Assembly: GCA_030849075.1 (NCBI GenBank)
Contig: JASAOO010003415.1
Span: 1-57,473 of the forward strand
Direction of reading: 5' to 3'
Source: Zelonia costaricensis
Lineage: Eukaryota > Euglenozoa > Kinetoplastea > Trypanosomatida > Trypanosomatidae
DNA: 57,473 nt
This document shows positions 38,884-49,982 of the stretch, in pieces (positions within the stretch are counted from its first letter, which is position 1; each line of letters begins with the position of its first letter). The position numbers were made by a program, and so were the translations under genes. Under the pieces are notes generated by a model. The model made no database searches, was not told where the DNA came from, and was given only the letters and a program-made list of their open reading frames with translations.

Positions 38884-41160
38884 TCACATGTCGAGCAGGC
38901 TGAAGTACTGCTCCAACTTGCTGCGTACGCCGACCTGCCATTCCACGCCCAGCCCGTTCAGCACAAGCGTCAGCTCGGCAACCACATCCTTCGACTCCGT
39001 TGGCGGGGCAATGTTTGTCACCTCAATCTCGTACGTCTCATACGTCTGATCGCCCCACGTGCGGCACTGACTGAAGGGCACCCGCGGTGCCTGCGCGGCG
39101 GCTGGCAGCTTGTACAGAGTCCTGTCTAGATGAATGAGCAGCGGTGGCACAAGCGGCTGCTTGCTTGCCACCGCCCCGCTGCCCTGCTGCTGCTGTTGCT
39201 GCTGGGAGAGGAAGTACGAGGTGGAGGTGTAGATGGGGCCGCTCTGTGGCGCAAGCGTCGCCGCCGACGCCGCTCCGCTAGCGGACCAGCTGCGCAGCAT
39301 CGTCGAGGCCTGCGACTGCGATGTCCACCACGGCACCGTGAGCCGCTCCGTCGTAAAGGTGGCGGTGCGGCACAGCTCCCGCACCCCGAACTCCTCCCAG
39401 ACCACCTTCACAAGGGCGAAGTGTTCGGCGTAGTCGCGCAGGAACTGCGTCGGGTTGTCGATGAGGGCCCGGGCAACGATCTCGGACACGCCGACCTTGC
39501 TCGAGAGCGAGTTCTGCTGGCCCCCGCTGAAGACCTGATGCGCCTTGAGCACGAGGCCGTACTTGTTGGAGTGGAGCTGCTTCCGCAGCCGGAAGAAGGT
39601 CTGCCCGCGGCGCAGCGTCTGCTCAGGGCTGTCGAAGAAGAAGTCCTCGTTCGTCTCCTGCAGGTAGCCGCTGGGGTTGGTGCTCCACCACGTCTCGTCG
39701 TCGCCAACCTCCTCGCCGTCAATGGGGTTCACCTCGGTGTTGGAGAAGTGCCGGTGCTCCTGCTGCGCCGCGGCGGCAGCGGCAGCGTTGGCGGTGGGGT
39801 GGATGAGCTGCTGCAGGTTGCGGCGCACCTCCTCGTACCCGTTCACGTTTGTGAGCCGCAGCTTCACGTCGCTCGCGTCCTGCTCAGCCTCTCGCGTGGC
39901 CGCCAGGTACTGCGCGTAGCGGGCAAACTTACTTTCGCTGCCCATGTGGAAGGACACGGACAGCTGTCGCAGGAATCGGCTCACCTCGTTCGCAATGTCG
40001 TCGACGGCGATGCCGCACTTGGGCACCTCCAGCTCGTAGATGGTGAGCCCCGGCAGGAGGTAGCTGGCGTCGAGTCGCACCCGCAACCCCTCCCGGAACT
40101 CCAGCTCGCCCTCGGACAGGTTCAGCTCGTGCGTGCTGTCCTGCTGTAGCGCCACGAGTGGTGCGTACGCAAACACACGGCGCAGCGTCATGAACCCCGC
40201 AACCACCTGAAGCTGTGGCTCGGCCGCACCCAGGCCGTTGCCCCCGGTCGGCTGCGAGCTGGCGAGCTGCTGTTGGGTGTAGACGGAGTGCATCCCCATC
40301 GCCGCGAAGCGCACCTGTGTGAAGTGGGCGTCCGAGCTCTCGGGTACCTGCGATCCGGCGGCGGAGCTGGCCAGGCCACCACCGACGCCGCCGCCGCCCC
40401 CACCCACAGCGCCGGATGCCGCAGCGGACGTGTACACGCTTGCGATGCCGCGCAGCTGCGCCACGATGCGGGCGATGGCCGACTCACCCGTCCCGTCGTC
40501 GCTCTGCGGCCGCTCGTCCGCGTAGGCTGCCAAGACCGCAAACGCATCGCCGCCGCAGGCCCCCGCGTCGGCGCTTGTGCCCGCAGTGGCAGCGGTGCCG
40601 GTGGTGAACAGCGAATCCGGGGCGAGCCGCACGAGCGCCTCCACGACGGCAGGCGGCACCTGCGCGTCCTCAGCGACAAAGCTCATCTGATGCCCGTGCT
40701 CAACCGTGTTCTTCTGCTTCAGCACAAGCTTGCCCGCGGTCCCGGGGATGAAGCAGGGGTACGGCAGGCCGTGCGCCGCCGCAGCCGCTGCCGCTGCCGA
40801 GCCGGTGCTGTACGCATCTGCCGTCGTAGTGGCCGTGAGCGGCGCGGACTCCCCGCGGCAGGCGCGCAAGAAGGCCTCGTACTCCGCCTCGGGGTCGTAG
40901 TCGCTCGTGCCGCCGTTTGCCGTGGCGGTGTTGGCCTCGCTGTTGCCGAGTGCCGCGGCTGGCGCGCGCGCGTGCACGGAGGAGGGGTCGCAAGCGACGC
41001 GCAGCCGCAGCACGCTGCTGCGCTCCTGCAGCGCGCCGTAGGGGAAGTCAAAGAAGAAGTCGTAGTAACACTCGTCCTTGAGGTGGTGATGGGCTAGGGT
41101 AGCGATGGTGCGCTGGAAGCCCTCGGCGTCTTCCAGCGACAGCTTCACCTCAATCTGCAT
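38884..41160 (-). CDS. tandem CYTH-domain (triphosphate tunnel metalloenzyme) protein
   Basis: A 758-aa protein with two CYTH domains, the fold of thiamine-triphosphatase, inorganic triphosphatase and class IV adenylate cyclase. Domain 1 (about 1-400) has the N-terminal IEVKLSL strand, ECYYDFFFDFPYG and LRLRV (about 31-56), GKLVLKQK (about 140) and YELEVPKCG (about 375), interrupted by long Ala/Gly/Ser insertions. Domain 2 (about 428-758) repeats this order: DVKLRL, EDFFFDSPEQTL, FFRLRKQ, YGLVLKAHQ, then YEIEVTNI near 708. The usual ExExK strand reads QIEVK in domain 1 and DVKLR in domain 2, so the second site in particular appears changed. The substrate is not predictable. It starts at MQIEVKLSLE (41160); the signature sits at the very N-terminus as in the family, which supports that start. 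Probably cytosolic, as no signal is visible. Confidence 0.86.
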   Translation of the reverse strand: MQIEVKLSLEDAEGFQRTIATLAHHHLKDECYYDFFFDFPYGALQERSSVLRLRVACDPSSVHARAPAAALGNSEANTATANGGTSDYDPEAEYEAFLRACRGESAPLTATTTADAYSTGSAAAAAAAAHGLPYPCFIPGTAGKLVLKQKNTVEHGHQMSFVAEDAQVPPAVVEALVRLAPDSLFTTGTAATAGTSADAGACGGDAFAVLAAYADERPQSDDGTGESAIARIVAQLRGIASVYTSAAASGAVGGGGGGVGGGLASSAAGSQVPESSDAHFTQVRFAAMGMHSVYTQQQLASSQPTGGNGLGAAEPQLQVVAGFMTLRRVFAYAPLVALQQDSTHELNLSEGELEFREGLRVRLDASYLLPGLTIYELEVPKCGIAVDDIANEVSRFLRQLSVSFHMGSESKFARYAQYLAATREAEQDASDVKLRLTNVNGYEEVRRNLQQLIHPTANAAAAAAAQQEHRHFSNTEVNPIDGEEVGDDETWWSTNPSGYLQETNEDFFFDSPEQTLRRGQTFFRLRKQLHSNKYGLVLKAHQVFSGGQQNSLSSKVGVSEIVARALIDNPTQFLRDYAEHFALVKVVWEEFGVRELCRTATFTTERLTVPWWTSQSQASTMLRSWSASGAASAATLAPQSGPIYTSTSYFLSQQQQQQQGSGAVASKQPLVPPLLIHLDRTLYKLPAAAQAPRVPFSQCRTWGDQTYETYEIEVTNIAPPTESKDVVAELTLVLNGLGVEWQVGVRSKLEQYFSLLDM

Positions 41161-42539
41161 GTTTGTGTGTGTTTTCTGCCTTTTGTTTTATGTTGGGTAT
41201 TCTCGGTTTAGTGGATGAATTCCGCCGTGGTGCACGTTGCTCTTGTCGATGATCGAGCCACGCTGGCCCCTTCGTCGTGGTGGTACAATGGATGCCGTCG
41301 TTGTGTGCTTTTGAATCTTCGGTCTCCTTTTTTTTGTTTTTTTTTAGCTGGTCTATGCAACGCGATAAAGTAAGGCACACACACAGAGAGAGAAAGGCGC
41401 GTAGCAACAGCGAGTTGCTGAGGCGAAGGCACAGGGGTGAAAAGAGCGCCGCTTGTCCTACGCGGTGGTGAGCTGGGGAAATGGTGTAGCGCGCCGTGCG
41501 CGTGTGATGTACGGCGCGCAGTTCGAAAGGTGAGGCGTGCTGACTGAGCGAGGGCCGGCGCACGCACCACGCGATCGCAACGAGGGAGGTCCGTAAACAC
41601 GCAGTTGGAAACGAACATCCTGGAGCGCAACCGTTGCGGCGCTTCACCTCGGTCGCCCTCCACCCCCTAAAAAAACAAACGGGTACCGGTTTGGCTGTCG
41701 CATGAACGCCAAGCTGGGGAGCAGAGAGCGCCGAGCTCCAGACACCCTTCCGTGGTCGCTGGGCACAACAGGAGGCAGAAGTGCGCACTCTCCATGACGC
41801 GGCCACCTGGCAAGACAGGACAAGAAACGAAAGAGAGCAGCGCTCGCTTTCTCCACGTAGCATTGCTGACGGCGCCACGCTGGCTCACTGCTTCCAGAGT
41901 TCTTCTCTTGTTGTTATTGTTCTCTTCCGCGTCCTGCAACGGACGCGGCAAACACCCCGTCTGGGAAGGGAGCGTGGGAGGAGGGCGCGACGGAGGGGGC
42001 AGAAGCAAGAAGAGCCTGTGCAGGCGCTTCAGGAGCGACGCGCTGCCAGCTTTCAGAAAGTCCGCGCCATTTCGCTCCCACACGCTGGTCTGTTTGTTAC
42101 GCGCTCAGCGCCATCGTGCGCGTCTTCACCCCCCCCACCTTCCTCATCCTCCCCCTAAGCAACAAGTTCGATATCCGCCGCACACAAACACATACACGCA
42201 CGGCAGCGTCCTTCAGTTCTTCCACTCTGCGACACACGAAGCCAAGGTGCGGCACATGCGCACGCCATCGTCGCGCGTCATCGTAGCGGCTCTGTTGTCA
42301 CATGCATCTCGTGGCGCTCGGGCCGCTTCGCTGTTCGTGGTTAAGTGTCTTCTTTCTCGCGCCTTCGCTGACACACACGTACCACCGCATTGACGCAGTT
42401 GTCGGAGAGGAGACATCCACACACGCACATGCACATAAGCTAGTCAGCAGCGGAACTGCAACGCCACCGACAACAGGGACTCGCACAAAACACAAACACA
42501 GACACTCACACACGCTCACGACAAGCCCTGAAGCGGGTC
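41161..42539. other. 1.4-kb gene-free spacer with a hairpin
   Basis: No supported gene. It has a T-rich plus-strand tract ending in TAG at 41324-41347, a 9-bp inverted repeat at 41489-41519 (listed separately) and a mixed-complexity island at about 41460-41660. The 3' UTR of the small membrane protein should lie at the right side. Confidence 0.6.
41489..41519. other. perfect 9-bp inverted repeat
   Basis: GCGCGCCGT at 41489-41497 pairs exactly with ACGGCGCGC at 41511-41519 around a 13-nt loop. It lies about 330 nt upstream of the CYTH gene's ATG and could form a stable RNA hairpin in the 5' leader or the preceding 3' UTR. Confidence 0.8.
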
Positions 42540-42824
42540 TCACTGTTGCTCCTCGTGATGGACGTCCTCTGGCACCTCGACCATAAGCAGCGTGTCGTCG
42601 TCGTAGTCGATATTCACCATCGAGGCAACGCCCATGATGCCGGCCACCACCACCACGGCGAAGGAGACGACCCCGATGAGGTATTCTTGGTTCTTCGACG
42701 ACATGCCGACGGTGACCGCCGGTGCCACGTACGTCTTCGACGCGGCCTGCGCCACATCCGCGGCCATCGCAGCGAGCACCAGCAGCGTCGCCACCGCCGT
42801 CGTCCACGGTGCGGCGTACGTCAT
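42540..42824 (-). CDS. small single-span type I membrane protein, unknown (possibly ATP6AP2-like)
   Basis: A 94-aa protein. It has a signal peptide (TTAVATLLVLAAMAADVAQA, likely cleaved after AQA at about residue 27), about 20 lumenal residues, one membrane span (about 49-69, YLIGVVSFAVVVVAGIMGVA) and an acidic tail reading MVNIDYDDDTLLMVEVPED. The arrangement of one span followed by N-[MI]-D-x(2,3)-[YD] acidic residues resembles the C-terminal end of the V-ATPase accessory protein ATP6AP2/renin receptor. That is a resemblance only. The start MTYAAPWTTA (42824) was selected because it begins the signal peptide; the upstream frame crosses a G run with an N and is not protein-like. Codon use and a clean topology make it likely real despite its size. 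Confidence 0.72.
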   Translation of the reverse strand: MTYAAPWTTAVATLLVLAAMAADVAQAASKTYVAPAVTVGMSSKNQEYLIGVVSFAVVVVAGIMGVASMVNIDYDDDTLLMVEVPEDVHHEEQQ

Positions 42825-43377
42825 AGTGAAGATACGAGATAGAGGGAAAGAGAGAGGAGGNGGGGGGGGGGGCGTCGCCGTCTTGCAGTCATATGGCTCG
42901 ATTCTACGTCTCTCGTGGTGGCACAGACGCGCGGTGAGGGGTGGAGGAAAGAAGAGTGGGGGAGCAGGAGGGCGTGGCAACCTCGCCTCAACGCCGCCCC
43001 CCTCTCTCCCTTCCTCCCTCTCACCCAGAACAGAACAGAATGGGGAGGCTGGAAGCGCCGTAGCCGTGGCGATCACGCACTGCGGTACCCTCACTGCAAT
43101 GGTGCCGTGTGCAACATCGTCAACTCAGCAGTGCAAGCAGCTTACACTTGAATTGCTTGGTGCAGCAAGGCTGCACCTGTTGTTGTGCTTATCATGTTGA
43201 TATGCGGGGCTCGATTCGTTACATCGGCCCACCAGACATCGTTCGCGAACAGTACACAGCTCGACACACTGCTGAGGTGGAGTAGAGGGAGCGGTGGAGC
43301 TGAAGTCTGAGAGAGGGAGGGGGGAGGGAGGGAAGGAGTCGGGGGGGGGGGGGGGGGGGGGACCCAACCACTTCCCC

Positions 43378-43409
43378 NNNNNNNNNNNNNNNNNNNNNNN
43401 NNNNNNNNN
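43378..43409. other. assembly gap (32 Ns)
   Basis: Unknown bases directly after a G21 run and CCCAACCACTTCCCC; sequence beyond the gap is C-rich on the plus strand. True length is uncertain. Confidence 0.99.
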
Positions 43410-46400
43410 TTCCCCTCCCCCTCCGGCGGCACCAACACACTCCCCTCCCGTTCCCCAATCGCCCCCCCCCCTCCTCCCACCCCCTACCTCCCTCGCTTTG
43501 CACACACCTACACGGGGGAACAAGACGGCACATGGAGCCGCCGAACCGCAGAAAACGCCAAATGAAGTGCGCTTTCGAGACGCTACAGGCGTAAAACGCT
43601 GGTGAGGATGACAAAGCTATTGCACGACCAGGAAACGCCTCCCCCCCATCCTTCCGCCGTGTCTGTTTACGCACGCAACATCGCTTGCTGCGGGGAGTTA
43701 AGAAAGATGGGGTGAGAGGGGGTGAGGAAGACCTGTCAAGCTTCGGAGAGAGTCCCGCGCTTTCCCGAAGAACGCACAAAACAGGAAACACGCACACACA
43801 CACACAAAAAGGGGAGGAAACAAATACACAGTGCACACGTGCACGCGGGGAATGCGTTTGCATTTCTCTATTGTGTTGCATATCGCGTCGTTGCGAGCAC
43901 ACAAGGCCGCACCACAAAGACCAGCTTTAACGAGGCCAGAGGAGGACGGACGAAAGAAGAACAGAGGAGTGAGACGGGCAAGGTGTGGTAGCAGAGGTGG
44001 GCGAAGAGGAAATCATAAAAGCCGCACGCGCCCATTCCTTCTCTCTCTTCTTGCGATGCACGGGCACGGGCCACGCGCCGCCTGCACGCACGGCCGCTCT
44101 GCCCCCCCCCCCCGCCTCTCACAGTGTCCAGTCAACCATCCTGGCGCATGCACGCATTCACACGCCACAACGCACACCGACACACGCCATCGCGTGGACT
44201 CGGCACCTCAGCCACCATGTCACGTGGCAGCAGCAGGAGAGAAACAAGTCGAATAGCGTTCGCGAAGAAAAAAAAAACGGTAACACGCACACACACACAC
44301 ACAGAGACACACAGACTCACACGCACAGGCACACAAGATGATTGATCAACTGGCGATACAACGAAGGTAAGGTGGTTTGGGGGGAGGGGGAGGGAGGTAC
44401 GCGCACGGAGGGGAAGAGGAGAAGATTGCCGTTGATGTCGTCGCTTCAGCGTTAGGAAAGGGTGAGGAAAAGAGGCGCGAGGTCAGGGGCACACACACAC
44501 ACACAGATACAATGAGGCCCTCTAAGCCCCCCTTCTGTTTCACGTGCCGTCCCTTCGACTTCTTTTTCCTTTCCTTCGATGTGGTTTCGCAGAATGTGGG
44601 GAAGCGTTGCGCCCCGAACAGCGCGCGCCGCAAGAACGAGTCAACAGTCATCACCCCCGCGCCCTTTTGTGGGGGGAGGGGGGGGGGCTGCCAGGGAGTT
44701 GGGAGAAATTAGGATACACAAACAGGGAAGATGGACCAGGACGGCGCACAGAACACTCACACGTACCGGTGCCCCCAGTTCTGTGCGCCACACGCAGCAT
44801 ATACCAAGAGTTTGGGGGATCAACGCAACACGAATAGCACGCAATACAAGTACGACATCGGGTGATGCACAAGGCACGAGCACACTGGCACACGCACCCC
44901 CATTCAGAGGAACAAACACCTGCACACAAACACCTGCACACGCCAACACACAGAGGCCCACACGAGCCCATTTCACTGGTGTGTCCGCGTATTCTGGTGC
45001 ACACTCTCTAGCAAGCGGCAGGAGGAAAGCCAGGCAAGTTCAAAAAAAAGAGTACAGCAGCCGTGTTGGGACGGGGCGGCGTTTGTCGGGCACGCTGGTT
45101 AGGCGTTCGAAGAGTGGGGTGGGCTGGAGTGGGTGCGTCAGGTGGCTACGTAGGGGAGAGGTGACCAAGGCGCACGTGCCCTGCAACATGCCCCCCGCCA
45201 CGCACACGCTCGCGTTTTCTCCTCTGCCGCCTGGAGTGTGTGCGGTATGTGAGGGGTGGAGGGGTGGGGAAGGTTGCGCAGCCTGAAGGCCGTGGACGAC
45301 GGGGAAACAGAGTTGGGGTGAAACACGGCCGATAGAGTCGGGGGCTAGGGATTGGGGGGGGGGGTCGATATATGGGAGAAAGAAGAAGAAGAGCGAAGGA
45401 TGGAACGGGAAGGAGTGGACGGGGGCACATGCCCGGTGCCGCGTTCCCGCTTGCCGAGTCGCACGGTCACTGAAGCGGAGGCGGCGATGAAGGGAGGGGT
45501 GGGTGAGAAAGAACCGGAGATGGAGGAATACACGCGGATGATGGTCGAGGAGGTCGGAGCGGGGGGGGGGGGGCGGGGGAGGGGGTGGAGGGTGGAAAGA
45601 TGGAATGAACAGAAGGAGAACAAGAGCGACGAAGTGAGACTGCGGAGGAGGAGCATTGCGTGTGACTCTGGCGGTACAGCAACAGTTGCGACAACGTCAC
45701 CTACGGGCGACGAGTCAGGGCAATTAAAAAGGAATGAGAAAAGAGTGCCGGCACAAACAGCTCTAGAAGTCAAACAGCGAGAGAGAGAGAAAGGGAGCCG
45801 AAGAACACAGATGATGATGATGGCGGTGTGAGCGGAGCATGAAGTGATGAAACCGAGGGGGTGCGTCACCACACGCAGAGAAAGAAAGAGAAAGACGGCT
45901 TTGGCAAAGAGACAACTCAAGAAGAAGGGGAAAAAAGCGAAGCACCAGGGGCGCAGCGGAGTGTGCGTAAAAGACCAAAAAGACAACAACAACAAAGAAA
46001 AGCGTGAAACCACGGGCACACAGATGGTACACTTGCACACACACACACACACAATCACGTGAATCAACCCTGAAAAAGCAAGATGGGAAAGAGGTCAACA
46101 AATACAGCAAAGGAGGAAGGACGAGGAGAACACACAACAAAGAGAAAGGAAACGCAGAAAGCGGCAAAGGGGAAAAAAAAAAGAAGAAGCCAAGATATAG
46201 GCAGCTTGCTCGATCGTGAGGAGAGTTGCAGGTTGCACAAAAAAAAAAAAACAAGACAACAGGAAGAGGAGAACAACAGCAAAAAAAGACGAGAAGCCAA
46301 ACAAAACACAAAAGGCAACCGAGAAAGTGGCGGAGTACAGGGGGGGGGGCGCACCGGAGGAGGGCGGCGGACGCAGGTGGGCTGAGCAGAGGGGCACGCG

Positions 46401-48152
46401 CACACACACACACAAACGCGCATGCGCGCAGTGCATCCACGGTACGTGTGTCTTCTTTTTGTGCCGTGGTAACGCCGAAGAGTGTCAAAGGAACGTGCGT
46501 GGGTGAGGAAGGCCAAAGTCGGCCCGAAGCGAAGCGGAGACACACGAGCTGAAATAGAACACAAAAAAAGGGTGCACAGGCACGGCTCAAAGTAAGGCGA
46601 TGACGAGGGCAGCAGAGCCTGTCGCAACGTGCTGCATTCGAGCAGGTGACGCTGAGTGCTGGTATCGCATTGTGTTTCACGCCGCTCAAAGAATCTGGCG
46701 AGGCGACAGCATCTCGGAAGGGGCCGGGTTGCCAGGTGACGAAGTGGAGAAGAAACCCTCAATGACAGCGCTTCTCTCGCACACGCTAACGCCCTCCTCC
46801 ATCAAGCTGCTTCTTCCCCCCATTCGCCTCCCCCTCTGCGACCTCAACGCTGTTCCACCGCGCGGCGGCGGCGGCGGGACAAAGGGGGAGGCGAAGGGAG
46901 TCGCATCGATGGGAGTGCGCGATGCAGACAAGCGAAGCGAGACGGTGCAGATGCAATCACACAATTCCACATACGAATACACACGAGCGCAACTGCAGCT
47001 GTACAAGAGAAAAAAAAAAAAGCGGGGCTAGAAATGGTGCGGTTGGGGAGAGGGAATGGGGGACAGCCGTCGAGCTCACGTTGCGGACGGCAATTGCGAC
47101 GCGGGACGAGCTGGAGAACCGCCAGCCTCCCCCCTCCCCCCTGCCGGAAAAGAAACGGAGGGGAGAAGGTAGGCTACGGCGTGCCAAAGGCGGAGTAGAC
47201 CGTCTAAATTGGGGGGAGGGGGTGGGGAGAAAGACGGCCTTCACGAGGTCAGTGCAACGCAACCGATACGAGCGAAGTGAGGTGCCAAATAAACAGAAAA
47301 CCACACACCCAAAGAGAGAGAACGGGACACACCGCGGCGTCCTTCACCTCCTCCACACCAGAAGCACTTGCCACCATGCGACAAGGAGAGGAGTGAGGGA
47401 GGTCAAAGCTGAGGCGCGTGAGAGGGGTAGGGGGAGGGGGGTGAGGAGCACACCCGTGCACACAATCAACGCGTTCGCGACGCACATCTACTCACGAGCA
47501 CTTGCGTGACGCACTACTCCCGTTCAACAACAAATGGAGAAAAGCACACCAAAGAAAAGACAGAAACCTCCTCTGCGCGTGCGCACAGTGACGCTAGCAG
47601 ACAGCGGCCCCCAATAAACAAAAGAACAACCCCAATCAAGCAACGCTGCACAAGCTACCACAGCGGCGAAAAAAAAAAAAAAAAGGACCGAACAACAACG
47701 TAGAGCCTCCGCAGCCTCCCCCTCCCCTCCCCGAACTCGCTCCTCCATCCCTCCACCCCTGCACGGAGCCGTGGGAGAAAGGAACAGGCGAGAAGCAAGG
47801 TCCTCCTTAGCGACGTTTGTGTTCCCGTTCCGCGTCCTGTCGCGACGCGTCCGGCACAGCCGTATGCACTCCCTGCGTCCCTTCCTCGTGCAGAGGTGCA
47901 CGGGTAGAGAAGACGGAGGAAGGAAGGGAGGGGGGGAGGGAGAGGGGGGTGCGGCAAGAGCGAAAAGAAGCCGGTCAGGGCGGCAAGTGCGTTGACAGCG
48001 CTGCAGGGGCGAAGGACACGCACACGTGGGCGTGGATGAGCAAAGGCCGCAAGTGAGGAACGCACACGCGCGCTGGGTGGAGGTGTTCTGTGCTTGCCAT
48101 GAAGACGAGACAACTCGCCGGCAGGCTGACGCAGAGATGAAATCGCCAGCAC

Positions 48153-48173
48153 CACACACACACACACACACAA
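48153..48173. repeat. (CA)10 dinucleotide repeat
   Basis: Perfect CA repeat of about 21 bp in the long gene-free spacer. Confidence 0.9.
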
Positions 48174-49982
48174 ACGCGAACGCTCTGAGGCGCACGCAGT
48201 GGCACGATGCAAGAGAGCCGTGGTGTCGCGTGAACACACACACAGAGAAAGAAGGGAGGGTTCGCAACGTACCAGCGTCGCTGCACAGGGAGGCGCCGGC
48301 GTGAGGCACTCAGAGCCAAACATCGAGGAACAGAAGCGCAACCGCAAAACACTGGAAAGGGGAAAACAGCGCGGCCGCTCTGACGGCTCGGCACGCGTAA
48401 CGGAGGCGAGAACCCAGGGTACACCGCCTGGCACTGCACATAGAGAGACGAACGCACGCGCAGCGCAAACCTCTCGGGCGTAGAGGACAAACAGAAAAAA
48501 GTGTCCGCATTCATCGCAGCTTCCCCTTGCCACGCTGGCATGGCACAGCGAGGCCGGCGCGCGTCCTCGACGTGGTCCACGACAGAGACGAAGCCAAAAC
48601 GAAAAAAAAGGAAAGCGCGAAAGCGACGACGTGCATTGGCTGAAGGTCAATCATTGAGTCTCAGGCGCGCGCCAACCAACACTACAACCGTGAGAGTTAC
48701 AAGAGAGGTCAAAGACAGAGAGAGAAGGCACCGTTGTCCCGAGACAACGCAAGGCAGGCACAGAGGGGCAAGCATGATGAATGCGTGTACCATTAAAAAA
48801 AGGCTAATAGAAGGAGGCAGCAAGCCAAGGAAAAGAAAAGAGAAGGTCGTGAAATACAGAACAAGAGACCTGACAAACTCATAAACACACGCGGCAAACA
48901 CGTTCGGTAGAGAACAAGACCAACAGAGGAACCAAAACAAAGTCGCAGCAACGCGAAAAGGGGGAAAAAAAGAAGAGAAAAGAAAACAAAAGAGGAACGG
49001 AAAAAAAAAAACAGCGAAGCCGCAGCAGGCGTGCGCATGTAAGGAGTGTCGAGTGTGTATGCGTGCCAAACGCTGACCCAAAATACAACAGAAGACAACA
49101 AGAACGTCAACAACAAAAAGAGACAGAGGAAGCAACGCACATGCAGACACACACGGGTTCAAAACCTGAGATACGGCTTCTGAAGCACAAAGGCAGACAC
49201 ACGATTAGGCTCAACAACAGAAGTAAGGTGAAACGTACGCAATGGAGAGCAGGAAAAACTGGGCAGGAAGACCTCTAAGAGAGGCGGGGGAGGGGGGAGA
49301 TGCCCACAGAAGAGCACGCAAGTCACGAAAGCGAAAAAAGAAAAAACGACAAGGGAAAAGACGTACACACACAAGGAGGCAAAATGTGGTCAGGGGCTTC
49401 CGTGCTTCGCCGTGCCCTCCGCGTGGCGCTGAGAGCGAGCGTGGACAGCTTTATCCGCGCCTTTTCAGTTTTCTTTTTTTAGGGGAGGGAGGGCTCCTGT
49501 TGTTTGCTTTGCGGCTGCGCACCCGCGTGTATATGAGGGGCGAAACCGCGCCTGAAGGTCAGACGCAAACAGAAAACAAGAAGAGTGGAATGTGGAGCGG
49601 GGGAGGGGGGGAGGGCACACTGGCCGAGCACAGGCACACGCACCACACTGCGGGTGGTAGAGTATAGAGCTATTGTTGTTGTTTTCGTTTGCGCTGAAGC
49701 GCACGTCCCCCACGTGCGCGAGAGCACGCGCCGCTGTTGCGATAGAAGGCAGTTGGGGGATATCCATATAGAGAGAGAGCTGTAGATGAATCGGGAGAAA
49801 AAGGAAGATGGAGAGCGTGTACTCGTTTCTGCTTTCTCCGTTGCAGCACGAGTGACGGACAAGAGTTGAAGACAAGCTGCGCCGACGAGTTTTGTGCAAG
49901 CACCGCCGCACGTGTGCGCCCCTCGTTTCTGGTACCGGCTTTACCAAGGCGCACCTCTGCGCTGTCGAGGCGGTCGCCGTTA

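Larger units (their letters stand above)
42825..49982. other. 7.2-kb gene-free spacer with an assembly gap
   Basis: I see no gene in this, the longest spacer of the window. It contains an N within a G run at 42861, a G21 run at 43341-43361 followed by 32 Ns at 43378-43409, a C/T-rich plus-strand block at 43410-43500 that reverses the usual purine bias, CA repeats at about 44287-44303, 46036-46051 and 48153-48173, a G11 run near 45561 and a long A run near 47667-47682. Most of the rest is purine-rich. The open frames of up to 331 codons on the minus strand are Ser/Phe/Leu/Cys-rich translations of pyrimidine tracts. The spacer should include the 3' UTR of the 844-aa gene. Confidence 0.55.

Noticed and set aside
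45090..45115. GTTCGA-like box considered as a tRNA T-loop
   Set aside because: No acceptor stem, D-arm or anticodon arm could be built around it.
45763..46689. 308-codon minus-strand frame in the long spacer
   Set aside because: Phe/Leu/Cys/Val-rich translation of pyrimidine tracts and TG repeats, with no domain, so not a supported gene.
47655..48650. 331-codon minus-strand frame in the long spacer
   Set aside because: Contains VCVCVC-type repeat translation and Ser/Leu/Pro bias from pyrimidine-rich spacer; no recognisable protein.
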